This document shows positions 49,961 to 62,000 of a DNA stretch of 64,000 nt, in pieces. The DNA is from Anseranas semipalmata (taxonomy: Eukaryota > Chordata > Aves > Anseriformes > Anseranatidae). The stretch lies in contig VXAA01000904.1 in the NCBI GenBank assembly GCA_013399115.1, positions 823,979-887,978 of the forward strand, in the 5' to 3' direction. Positions within the stretch are counted from its first letter, which is position 1; each line of letters starts with the position of its first letter. The notes under the pieces are model-generated. The model was not told where the DNA came from and made no database searches. It saw only the letters and a list, made by a program, of their open reading frames with translations. Both the position numbers and the translations under genes were made by a program.

Positions 49961-52900
49961 GTGTTCTCCCCACCGAGGTCCTTCTCTCCCCACGGGCAGA
50001 GGAGAGCAGCCCTGCTGGGCGCACCGTGAGGGAGGCTGGGGAAGGCTTTCTGAACTTTTCCATGAATCAGTTAAGGGCGTGAAGTGACCTCCTCCATAAG
50101 GGGATGGCTTGCGGGTTTTATCTATTTTTTATTTTTTTTTAATGGCAGTTGTAGGACAGGTCACCGCAGGCCCCAGCCTGCCTTGTCCTGCGTGGCAGGA
50201 GTGCCCGAAGAGGAGCCCGGCTCGTCAGCAGCCAGAGCGTCCGCAGTTTGAATTTACGTGGTTGTGCTCGTGATGAGGCGACGAGTAACCCTGCAACCTC
50301 CCTGGCTGCGCTAGCTCTAGCGATCTAGATAACAAGTCACTTTCCAGGAAAGCGAGGAGAAATGACTCAGGCTCATACAGTATTGCCACATACGTGGTAA
50401 TTCTGAAGAGTAAGACAAATTGTGAGGCAAGGTCTCAAGCAGTAATAGAGTTTTGGAATAACTGGAATAATCTGCATTTTTTTTTTTTTAAGACACCAGA
50501 TATCATTCCAACTGCTTTTTTCTAGCACTGGGTGCATTTTATTTCATATTAGGAAATGGTTTTGAAGGAGAGCTCACTACATTTCTGTACTTGAATTCTG
50601 TGGGCAAGAAATTACTATTTCATCCCCTAAACAAGTTCAGGATTTAAAATGAGTAGTAAATCGTCAACAGTAAATGAAAACAATACTGAAGTTGTATTCA
50701 GTAGCCTTTTATTAAGGTTGGAAATTTGTACAATTAATAATAGGAATTTTTCTTATATGATGCATGATCCTAGGTGCAGTCTCATGGCCTGTATTCATAC
50801 ACCGTGAGTACATAATTTCAGTGAGATCAGTCATCTGAGTGAGACTTGAAAGGACAACTTTCTAGATTGAGCTGTTACTCAAGAAGATGATCAATGATCG
50901 AAGCAAAGCCATTTCCCTAAACAGTAAGCCTCCGTCTAGTGTATCAACACTTAAATTTTGTGTGGTTCACCCCTCTGATTATGCATAATTCCACCATGTT
51001 AAAGAATACCATACCGTATGTTTGGTATATTTAACTGTTTATGAATAATACTGAACACTTCTAGCCAATGTTAACACACTAGCAAATCTCCATTTATAAA
51101 TTAAAGTTTTAAAATAGCCCAACCATCTAATGAATGAGGTTGCAGTCTGGTAGTGTATGAGTTAAACCTAAGCCATATCCAGCTAGAAATCCAGTGTATT
51201 TCTAGAATTGAAAGTGCTTCCATAATCAAGTTCTTAAGGGGCTGCAAAGCCAAAGCACTTCAGACTACAACTGAAAGAGTGCAGTTTTATTTCAAAAGAA
51301 TTTTTTGTGTACTGTATTTTCAGTCAGTGACATTCAAGTGAGATCTCTCTTGATTTTCTCGTTATAACTTTTTCTTTTCCTAACTACTGATCTTGAATGA
51401 TTTATCTGGGATCTGAACGCTATATTGTTCTTGTAATCCTCTTCATGCAAACTATAGTAAGAGGATTTTGCGGGCTAAATTTGTTTCTGCCTTCTTAAAA
51501 TACTATTGTTTTCTGTAATGTTTATGAAATTCTGTACTGAAAACCTGCGTTATCCCTGGGAAACAACTAAAAACATTTGACTTTTGGAAAAAGGATTGTG
51601 ATTACATTTGGATAAACATACGTGCACTCCATCTACATCAAAATTAGCCAAGCATGTACACCTAATAAGCTTTCTAAATGAAAGCAATTAGTTACTTCAA
51701 GCAAATATGCAACAATATTTTCCTGATACCTAAGAAAGAAGCGTGATAGTGATATGTTTTTTCAGTTAGTGACTGTGCTGTGGAAACTCTTGATCCCTTT
51801 TTGGCAAAGACACTAGCTCTTCTACAGCTGGTTTGTTTTATTTAGCAAGCTTGCACATGAAATAGGTGGGTGACAATAGCTAGAAATGGATTGCGCAGAT
51901 GAAAATGAAGGATGTGATTTGGTCTGGCAGTTAAGGCATGACGATTAAGTCAAGTGTGCCTGATTCTGCTTGTTGTGCTGTCAAAGTAAAACTCAATTAG
52001 ACATTAACATGCCCTTAATGAGAATTTATTACAAGCTGTTTTTTTTTCCCCTGCAAATACGCTTTTCTTATTGGAATTACATTTTATTTTTTTTTCTGAC
52101 ATATTAATGTCTTAACTAATGCAGTAATTAAAAGTCTTGGTTGTGAATGTAATTGCACCTCTTCATATCCAGAGATGCTAGAATTGAATGAATGGTTGTT
52201 TAAAAGAAAAAAATAATAATGAAAAACAAAACAAACAAAACCTAAAAATATATCTGTCTGATCTTACTTTGCTTGTCTAAATCCTCTGTCAAAATGTTAC
52301 GTTTTTTATGGCTCATCAGCATGACAGAATTATTGAGGGGAAAATACTTAAGTTAAGCACACTTAAGTTAAAATGTTCTTAGTTCAAATAAATATACTAG
52401 GCAGAAGTGCGTTGTCTGGGGTACAAAGCATTCTATGCAGTGCAGCAAAAATTCTTTAAACTAGGGCTACTTTAGAGCTATAACAGTGTCTCACCTTAGT
52501 CATGCTCTCTCTCTATCCACGGCAGCTTTGGCCTTGCGTGGAGCCTGGTAAAATAAGATCAGCACCTCTTTTTTTCCTCATGGTGGGGATCCAAGGTCTC
52601 CACTACCCTTAAGGAGGTGGTATGAAGGCAAGATGCCTGTTAGTAGTCAGAAATATCAGTGAGGCTAAATGAGCTGATCTCACCAAATTAGCCTTTGTCA
52701 CAGATGGAGTCCTCAGGTTTGAAACTGGCCAGAGCCACGCAGAGCCCTGGGTCTTGAAGTTGGTACTCCTTTGGGATGCATGGTACGGTTTTACACCTGC
52801 GTGCAACATCGAAAGTCACTAAAAGCCTGGGCTTTGGAGAAGCCTGCTTTTGGTCTTTCAGACACAGTATCTAGAAACTGAGTTTGATTTTAAAAAGCAA

Positions 52901-53101
52901 AATTAGAATCTGGTATCGCTACATGGCTGGGGCTCTGAGCGTAGACACTTTGTACTGGTGCGTTACTACACCCCTGCTGTAAACTGCCATGTGTTTCAGC
53001 ATTCCCTGCCATCACAGTGAATGTGCAGTGACTTTTTACAGGGGAGCATTCTGAAGGCTCGAGACTCTTAGAAACATAATCACAATTATTTTCCTCTTTA
53101 G
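49961..53101 (+). other. EAF1: EAF1 intron 1 (and possible leader)
   Basis: About 3.1 kb up to the exon 2 acceptor TTCCTCTTTAG. The first 350 bases are still CpG-rich, the rest AT-rich. No match to the EAF1 first exon was found. A good donor-like GTGAGT near 50802 is not preceded by EAF1-like codons. Confidence 0.6.
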
Positions 53102-53196
53102 ATGATTTTAAGCCCGCATCGATTGATACATCGTGTGAAGGGGAGCTCCAAGTTGGTAAAGGAGATGATGTAACAATCACTTTGCCACATATTCCA
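53102..53196 (+). CDS. EAF1: EAF1 coding exon 2
   Basis: The exon starts with two bases that complete a codon split with exon 1 (T|AT for Tyr if as in human). It then reads [20 protein letters not shown] and ends TLPHIP at phase 0. The donor is GTAAGT. It is part of the ELL-binding N-terminal domain. Confidence 0.96.
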
Positions 53197-56100
53197 GTAA
53201 GTAAGCTACATGTGGTACTGTATGTTTCCCTGTTACTCTCTCAGAAATTTGCTACTGTAGTTCCAGTCTACTGTATGTGTTCTTTTTCACTTTCATCTTT
53301 GTAAAAACAGGTGGGCTCGATGTTTGAGCGGCAAGGCTTGTAGCATGTTACATGAAGAAAGGACTATACCAATTGAATCTTTGTTAAAGGTTTTATTTGT
53401 AAGGTTTGTTTGTTCATTTGTTCTGATTCCTTCCTTCCTTCCTGTTATTACTTGAATAACAAGAAGACTTTTTCTATTAGCTGAAGCTCTACACCTGGCT
53501 TCCATCCATTTTTATTGCTACAGCTTAAAGAATAAAGGCAGAGTAGCTTTGGGTTTAGTCGAGGTGTGATGTCCAGAAGCCACAGGCAGGCCTGTAAGCT
53601 TGGTCATTACTATAACATGTACAGATAGCACAGATGGTTCCCTGCCTTTAGCTTTATCAATGGAAGCTAGACGGAATTTTCTACTGAGTGACAATGAAGT
53701 GGTTTCCCATCCACTTCCTCCTCAAATTATGCCATAAAGATCTACTGTGTGAGGAGGATGGTCAAACAGCAATAAAACAAGTGCTCAAACTGTTTATAGA
53801 TGCGGCTGTTTTGTAATTGACGGATCAGTGGTTGCCTTACCAAAACAAAAGAAAGTGCTTACATGCTGGAGCTGGATTTGTTTATTAGCCGAAGTTAATG
53901 CGACGAGTCAAGCCAATAAACCAGAATTCACAGATGCAGATGGGTTTGGTGGTTGCAGGGGAGCACACCAGTCAGTTTGGAAGCCATGTGTCAGATCCTT
54001 GTGGTATTGTTTATTCTAGCATGTTGGTGGTTTTAATTGGTAGGTGATGGTACTGTGGTAATTCCCACTGAATGAAGTTTTATCCTGCTTCCCCCTGCTC
54101 CTGTTTTTTATATGGCTTTGGTCACATTTAGTGCTGCAGGAGGTTGCGTACTTTTATTTGGCTATAAAAGTGATGAGCTATTAGGGAGCAGGCAACAATA
54201 TGATTAATAGTGATGGCATTCATCTTTGATTGACTGGGAACTGTGGTGTTCATTCATCTTTTGTCTTGAACAACATCACTTGTAATGTCCCTTTCCAAAT
54301 CTCTGTACTGATGAGTTTAATTTGATTGTCTTCCCATGAGTATGAGTGGTTTTCAGCTTGTACCATGCTCCAGAGGGGTGAGAGCTATCTGTGCTAAATG
54401 CAGCCTCTGTGTGTATGTTGTTCCATGGAGGCGTTGCTTATGTTCAGTAGAAAGAGATGGAAAACGCTGGGTATAATGAAAAAGAGTGAGAAGTTTTGAG
54501 ATTATTTCATCCTTACAAGGTTTACTGAATTTGCTGGATCCTGCTTTGCTTCTGAGTTGTGTCATAACTGGACAGGGTTCATATTCTGTTTTTTGTTGTT
54601 TTTTTTGTTTTTTTTTTTTTTTGAAATTGCCTGATCCCTGAGGATCTCTGTTTGATGATTTGTTCAGTGGAGATGTTTTTCTGTCCCTTGCCGCTTGGGT
54701 AACTTGAAACACTATTTCTACTTGTGGCTTTAATATTTGATAAACAGTCTTAGTTGGGGAAATGAAGAATTTCTGTTTGTTAAAAAATCCTCACATTTGA
54801 AAACAAATCTGGTTAAATGTCACCTGTTTCATCTACCTTCTTCTATCCTGTAATCAACAGGATCTGTAAGCCAGTGTTCTTTAGGCACTAACATAAAACC
54901 TAAACATTTCATTTTAATAGGGTGGGACTGTTAGTTTGCTTAGGCAGGGCTTCCATTTCTGCTTATCTTTTAGCCAGAATCACTTCGGAGGTAAGAGGCC
55001 CCTGGGTAGCAGAATGACGGCCAACAAAGTTTGATCATTTTTCATTCAGTTTGTGCTTTATGTTTCCTGACTTATTTCTCAACAGGAAGCAGGCTTTGAC
55101 TTTCAGCTTGCTTTTTATTCTCTTAAATGTTATCCTCCTCTCTTAAATGTAGGAATGATAAAAATGTAAAATGCCTTTGAAGACTAGACTTTAATGAGAC
55201 TCTGATGTTTTCTGAATCGTATCTGTGTATCTTACAGTATCTTTGTTGGGAATTCAGATTTTTTGCCCTTACTGTTCTGAAGACATTTTAGATGCAAACA
55301 TATTCTATTTATTAGTGATATTGAGGACAAGAATTTCATTCTGAGTGGATAAAATTTGATTGTTTTGCTACTCAGAATAAAATGTATTCTTCTTGTCCAT
55401 GATTTCGGTTGCTTTCTTGCTGCATGTGTGAAGAAACATATGCATAAACGTTTTTTTTTGTAGTGTATTTCTTTTGTAGAGTAGCTAATACGCTATAGAG
55501 ACATCTGAGAAGGGCTCACAGCTGAGAACTTATTTCTATATGTTTCGTAGAGGAACGTCCTATTTTGATATGGTCAGATGGGTGTCCACGCTGCTATGTG
55601 CCGGTAGACCATAACTGATTCTGCCTCCTGTAACCCCAAAACCAGGTGTATGGGCCAGTTTGTGTGTGAATAAACTACATCTTAGCATAATCTCAGCAGT
55701 ATCTGTTAGCCGTTGTGGAAGACCACATGAATTTGTCTTTATTGCTTCTCAGTCTAAGCCGTTAGATTTATATGGCTCTATGCAGTGTTGTGTGGGCTTG
55801 GGGACTTTCTGGAGGGAGTCAAAATACCCCCTTTGCTTTTGAAAATACATTTTGGTATAGTTGATCAGCATCTACATGCTAATCTGAGTTTGAAGAAGGC
55901 AGCTATTCTCACATAGTTTGTGACAATTGCTTGTAATCCACTATGAAAATAGTGCCTTCTTTTTTTTTAATTTGATAGAATAAAGACAAAGCAGTTTAAA
56001 TTATTTTTCAATTGACCACATATTCTTTAGGCAATAGTTCTGCTACATGAGTAATTCAGGTTTTATTTCGTATCCAAACCCAAGATTTCTAGAGCAGAAA

Positions 56101-59058
56101 TGTCTGACATTTGTCAGAACCAGCTATGCAAATTCAGTTATGTTACTGTTTTGGGAAGGAGAACTGTAAGTCATGGCAACTATGGAGAAGATGTTTTGTC
56201 ACTGCAGAGACACTTAAAATGATGGAAGGCACAATATTGTTCTGAGGAAATGTCTAATTCTGCTGCATTAACTGTATTTTTCCCTTTTCATGAATGAGTA
56301 TTTTCTGTAGGAGCTAAACATTAACTGCTTAGCCTCCCAATCAGAAGAATACATACGTTCATTTGTCTTAGTGTTTATAAACTTTTGGATAGGGGAATAT
56401 AACCAAACAAATATGTGCTCTTTCTTTGATACCAGGGTTCAACTCCTCCAATGACCGTGTTTAAAGGAAACAAAAGGCCGTATCAGAAGGACTGTGTGCT
56501 TATTATCAATCATGACACTGGGGAATATGTTCTGGAAAAACTTAGTAGCAGCATTCAAGTCAAGAAAACAAGGTAAAGCTGGTGACAGGGCTGAGTTAAT
56601 AGGATGAATTCTTGCTGAAGTTTCCTGCTCAGGCTGTCTTTCAAACCTGAACTCCGTTTGCTTTTATTTTGTAGTAATGTCTGCTTACTAAACTTTATCA
56701 GCTCTACATGGCCATTATCTTGCCTAAAAATGCAAATAGCTGTTAGGAGTGTGAATCCAAGAGTAAAGAATTTGTAAATTCTCTGCTGCTGAAGGGACAT
56801 AATTATAGTTCGCAATGAAATACCTCTGATGATTTGAAGGTTTGGAAGCTGGCTGAAAGATGGGATGTGTTTCAGGAATCTCTGGTTAGTTGAAATAGAA
56901 GATGGAAATGCTAGCCTGTCAAAAGGATTGTTGAACTTTATAGGCTTGTTCCCTACAGCTTCCTGTGGGAGTCATGGTGCTTTAATAATACACTATTAAG
57001 GAACAAGAAATGCTCATCATCATATTGGATCAATGGTATATTGAGCAGAGCAAAAGTCCAAAGCATCCAGTTGAGGGGAAGAAAAGAAAACTGAAGAAAT
57101 AATGGTTGTGAGGTTTTGCCTGGAATTGCCGAGGCCAGAAATCCTCTCTGACCCCATATTCTGACTTCACTGCACAAATGCTACAAAGTGAGCAGTTGGA
57201 ACATTTTTAGTAGCCTTGCTGCTCTGCAAGCACCTGAAGCTTCTGGATTGTGTTCTTTCAGCACCAGTGGGCCACAGGTTCTTGAGATCTAAAGAGAAAG
57301 CAGTTATTCAAATGTCTCACGAAAAAGAAGCTCTTAAATCTACAAGTAGGATATATTTTTAAAAAAGAAAAAACAGTTTACTGCAGTGTAGAGCTTTTAG
57401 CTGCTAAAACTAATAGAAATGTGGGTTGCAGCTTACCAAGAGTTGGCTGGAAGTTTGCCCAAAACCACCTTGAGTTAAAGGTAAATGGATTGTAACACTC
57501 TTATGAGTCAGTGATGTGAAAACTCATCCATGTGAGAATCCATGTGGCATTCAAAGGCAAGGCATCTTGTCCAGAGGATATGAGCACATTATAGATGAGA
57601 GTTGGAATCACAATAATTTAAGTTCTGCTGACTTTGTCCAGGTGAAGCATAAGTTGGAGAGAAGCAAAAAAGTGCCAGGAGGGCTTTGTTTCAGTGAGGT
57701 GCTTAGGATCCATTGAGTTTTGGCTCTGGCGAGGTGTAAAATATTTCAGCTTTTCTTAAGCAGAGGCAGGGTGGAAAAAAAATGGGGACCCATGTTTCAA
57801 GGAATAGTGATTTTTAAAGCTGTTCAGTATTTTAGCTCAGAATTGGCATTTTTTCATGGCTACTTTGATCTTTAATGACCTGTGGACACTCTGTGGGAGC
57901 AGAGTTATTAGCGGTAATATCCTGATTACATTCCCAGGGGTGTAATTGCACCTTTTCTACATAAAATCTTCTGTAGTTCCAAGAGCATAATTAATACTGG
58001 AAACAATCTTTTGCTTTTATCTTTGGCATGAGACAGTGAGTGTATCACCAGATCCCTACTTCTACTGTAAATGACAATGTAAAGTGTATTAATGTGGTAC
58101 CTAAAGGCTGCATTTCAGTGACGAATGAAGAGCTTAGTTTCTTCCACTTAGTTTTTGAGGTTGCATCTATCATTCAGTGTGGCACAGAGATACTTGAGTT
58201 AGCACCAAATGCAGTAGCTCAGATAGCAGAAGTGGTTTAGGTGATGTCCCAGGAAGTTCCACATGGGCTAGTTATCACATCATTGATTCAGAAAAAGGAA
58301 GAAACACCTGATTTGAATTGAACAGCTAGGCATGGCATTATTCTGTAGACGATTTCCCACTAAGGAAATATCTTAAACTGTATTTTTAAGAGATAACAGC
58401 AAGTGAATGAAAAATGGGGGGTAAATGCTTGCATGCTGTATTTATCAGTAAAACTGATTGTTCCAGTCCGGTTGACCTCTAAGAGAGTTCAGTTTGAGAC
58501 TACAGTTGCAAGTGAGAAAATCATTTCTTTTGCCACGATAGTTTTAAGCAGGCTTTCCTTATGAGTGGATTTTTCTGTAACGGTTGCTAATTCTTTTTTA
58601 AAAATACAAATAGTAATTGCTAAATTAAAGCTTTCATTGTTTTCCAGCCAGTGAATTTGGCAACACTGAAACACATCTGGGTTTGAAAATATATTTTGTA
58701 AGGATGCAATATGCATATTTGCTGTTGAAAGCATGTGGTGCATACAGAAACCTGTCATTCACTGTTCAGCTTTATAAAACAGTGCGGAGTGCTGTTCAAA
58801 AGGGAGTCACACATCATGCATTAGCACAAGGATATTGAAAAAGCTGACACGGTTGCATAGTACTGCTGAATGTCTCTGGTTGTTGTTTCAGAGCAGAGGG
58901 CAGCAGTAAGATCCAAGCCCGAATAGAACAACAGTCTGCCCGAGCCTCTCAACCTCCTTCACAGTTCAGAGCCCCAACCAAGCCAGCAACTGGACCTAAA
59001 ACTTCTCCTTTGAAAGATAATCCTTCACCTGAGCCTCAACTGGATGACATTAAGAGAG
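53102..59058 (+). CDS. EAF1: EAF1, ELL-associated factor 1 (exons 2-4, partial gene)
   Basis: EAF1 is a nuclear partner of ELL-family RNA polymerase II elongation factors and associates with super elongation complexes. Its N-terminal half binds ELL and its acidic Ser-rich C-terminal half activates transcription. Exons 53102-53196, 56436-56572 and 58892-59058 join in frame. They give ...[83 protein letters not shown] and, in exon 4, [22 protein letters not shown]1 rather than EAF2 is indicated by [15 protein letters not shown]. Missing are exon 1 (likely in the N gap) and the exon or exons after 59058, which encode the Ser-rich C-terminus and are not found before the right edge. Confidence 0.96.
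53197..56435 (+). other. EAF1: EAF1 intron 2
   Basis: About 3.2 kb with T-rich tracts (for example 54589-54622) and CCTT repeats near 53429-53443. No additional exon was recognised. Confidence 0.8.
56436..56572 (+). CDS. EAF1: EAF1 coding exon 3
   Basis: 45 codons plus two bases, from [20 protein letters not shown] through [14 protein letters not shown] to VKKT and a split Arg codon. The acceptor is ATACCAG and the donor is GTAAAG. This is the most conserved part of the EAF family domain. Confidence 0.97.
56573..58891 (+). other. EAF1: EAF1 intron 3
   Basis: About 2.3 kb, AT-rich. No other exon or repeat was recognised. Confidence 0.8.
58892..59058 (+). CDS. EAF1: EAF1 coding exon 4
   Basis: The exon completes the Arg codon, then reads [40 protein letters not shown] and [15 protein letters not shown], ending with the first base of a split Glu codon. 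The acceptor is TTGTTTCAG and the donor is GTAAAG. The linker around SQPPSQF has no long proline run, unlike human EAF1 as I recall it. Confidence 0.95.
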
Positions 59059-62000
59059 GTAAAGAAAGGTTTGTAGTTTCCTGGGTTTTGGTTGGCTTGC
59101 TTTCTTCTTTTTAATAAAAACTGTGATTTACAATTTATAAAAAACATGTTAGAATATTCAGGGATTAACAGCTGGTACTTGACAGCTGATTTATATCTTT
59201 ATGTCTATATCTCATTTTAAGGTATCATAATGAATTATTTATTCTCTTCTGCCAGCATAGATATTTATACTGCAGTCTTCTCTGGTGTGAGAGAGCTTCC
59301 TCTTTCCAGATAATTTTCTCTCTTCTAAACTATTTCTCTGTTCTGAAAAGAAGACAAAATAAGTGTGAATTCAGAAGGTAGAAGTTACGGCAGTTGAATG
59401 CTAGATGAGCTGAATGGGCGTCTTAGGCAACGACAACAACACATGCTGATCCAAGATCTAGTTATGCAATCAAGTAAACTGGAAAAAAGTTGTTCCTGTG
59501 TAGAGTGAGGTTGGAGCCATTTGCTAGGGGGATGTAAGGGCTCAGTGGCTGTGTCCCCATCACGAGACCTGGAGTCTGTGTCATGCCAAGCCGTGCTAGT
59601 AGGGGAGGGATGAGAGAGAGAACAGCCCCGCAGCTTCCATTACCACAACCACTCCTCTGTGGCTTTTATCACACCTGCCATATAATTGCTATACTTACCC
59701 TTCAGGTACCTTGGAGCACTTCAAGGGATTATTGGCTCAACTCGGTCTCCTGCTCAAGCAATGCTTTGTGTCTGTGTTTCACTGTGGGCAGGGCTCCTTT
59801 CTTTGCCCAAGTCCTTCCTTTCATGCTGGTGTGATGCCTGGTTTTGCTGTGGTTAATACAGTCAGAATGGGGAAGATTTTAAATTTAAATTTTTATTTGG
59901 TTCTCTTGGGTTTCTTCTCTGGCATCAGACACAATTATTTTATTTTAAGATTGTTCTTTTTGTCTAGTATTTTCTTTCTGGGTCTCATCCCTTATCCCAT
60001 ATAGCTGTTTTTGCCTTGTAGACTTAACCTATGTTAATTTCCCAGCCTATGTTAAGTACTTAGCAGGTTTTGTGTGTTTTTTTTTTGTTTGTTTGTTCGT
60101 TTGTTTTGATTAGTTTTGTTTTTCAGTTCTTGGTAATCACTAGGTGACACTTTCACACCTAAGCTGTCTGTATGTCTGTATAGGTGCTGACTGGTCTCAC
60201 ACTTTCACAGCAGTAGTATTTGCAATACCTGGATGCTGGTCAGCAGACAGAATCAAAGTCTGAGAGTTTGTTAGCTACAGTTCTCTTAGCTGCATTGCCA
60301 TTTTTATTTTCCATGTAATAGGTAAGGAGAAAGATATTACGTTATATATCTATTTTAAAATTGAGTCACTGGTGAATTTTAAATGTCTTTACTTGTGATG
60401 TGTAATAAGTTACTTAACCATGGGGGCACTCTTTTACATGCATACAGCAATTTGTAAAGGTCATGTTGTTTTAGTGGTCTAAAATTCTAAGTCACATTAT
60501 TTAAAACTGTTCTTGTAATTTTATTTTATTTTTTGCCACATGGTTGTCTGTTATTGGGAAGTACTTCCAAACAAATAACCTGTAGAGTTTGGTTTCCAAA
60601 ATCAAGCAAAACAACACCTGACTTGTACTAAAAATAGGATGTTGAATTGGCATTTCATAGAGAGTCTTCCAAGGTCCTAAAAGGAAGAGAACAAATACCC
60701 AGGCATTTTTCTTTCTGCTTAGACTATATGCTCTTTTTAACTCTTTACGCATTCCTCAATTCTAAGCATTCCTCTCTCTTTAAGTTTCTTAGTGTCACTT
60801 CCAGCATTGATTATCTACAGCATCAGCATTACTAAACTATTTGTATCATGAGAAACTACTTGAAAAAGGTAGAACTAAAATGGCACCATCATACAGTGAA
60901 AATAGTTAAAACCTAAATGTAAAAGCTGTGAGATAGCTTTCAGTCCTGCTGATTTTCCTTTAATGTGTATCTTCATGGCCAAAGACTTTTAAGTTTTGAA
61001 GAGACTGTTTTCTTTCCAGTCAAGCAGTGGCTTTCCTTTTGGTTGAATTAGCTCCTTTGTATGAAAGAAAAATAAACATAAAGCTGAAATTGTGTTGTTT
61101 CTTTAACGAACACAGCACAGAACTTGCAGTCCTCAGAGGAGGTGATTGAAAACATCTCTGTGGCACTGTGGCACTCTTTGCTCCCAGCGTGCCCTACTCA
61201 AGAGTGTGGTAAGACACATAGCCCTTGTGATGTTTAACAATAGTTTTAAACCAACCTCAGTGCAGGTTTTTGCTTACCTCTGCTTCCCTCAGCTGTGTGT
61301 TCCCACAGCTCCCCTTACAGATGAGCTGGGAAATGAACTTCCAGGTAGGTCAGTCCTCTCGTCCATCCCACCACACAGCTGTCCAAACAGTAGTGTTTGA
61401 GGACAGAGGCAGAGCACATGGGAGTTGAACCAGTACTTTCCTCCATGCAGAGAGGCCTTTGGGAGGCTGTCTCTAGGGTCCTGCACTAGAAGAGTCTGTT
61501 CCTGTGCAAGCTTTTATATTGTCCTCCTGCCTGAAGGGAGCAACCGAGAGGGTAAGAGCTTGTTCTTTTGAGTACTTGGCTACATACGATCACATTTCAG
61601 TAAGCAGTGAGTATTTGGACACACACACCACAATACAGTCATGTATGTGCGTGAAATTACTGGCATTTATCAGACATATTTGACCACAACAGAAATGTTT
61701 TTAATAACATCGACATAATTAAAGCATGCAGTACCTGAAAAAACACAGGAATGTATTTCTGGTTTGGAAACTATAAATTCAGTGCTTAAAAACCAGAGCA
61801 GATCTTATTTATTTAAAATGCAGCTGTGGTCTCAAAAGTGTTATACCATAGAACAGTGTTTGTCTCTCAAGGGCTTCTCAATCAGATTTGTTGCACTTCA
61901 CTGTAAAAAAAAAAAAACTGCCTCTTCTAGCTGCCATCTCTGCATACTCAAAATGCCAGGATCAAGTTGATTTCTCTTCACCTTACATACCATTATTAAC

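Larger units (their letters stand above)
49190..50330. promoter_or_regulatory. CpG island, presumed bidirectional METTL6/EAF1 promoter
   Basis: GC- and CpG-rich sequence on both sides of the N gap, between METTL6 on the minus strand and EAF1 on the plus strand. The genes are head-to-head here, as I recall for human. The island contains a (GCC)n run at 49522-49537 that abuts the gap and a minisatellite after it. Start sites cannot be placed, because the gap covers the likely EAF1 first exon. Confidence 0.75.

Noticed and set aside
49237..50087. Long plus- and minus-strand open frames of 186-281 codons across the N gap
   Set aside because: They are open only because N codons cannot be stops, and the flanks are GC-rich low-complexity and minisatellite sequence. 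None resembles EAF1 or METTL6.
50760..50815. Possible EAF1 first exon ending at the donor-like GTGAGT near 50802
   Set aside because: The codons before it do not match the conserved end of exon 1 (HTIRY), and the region is AT-rich outside the island.
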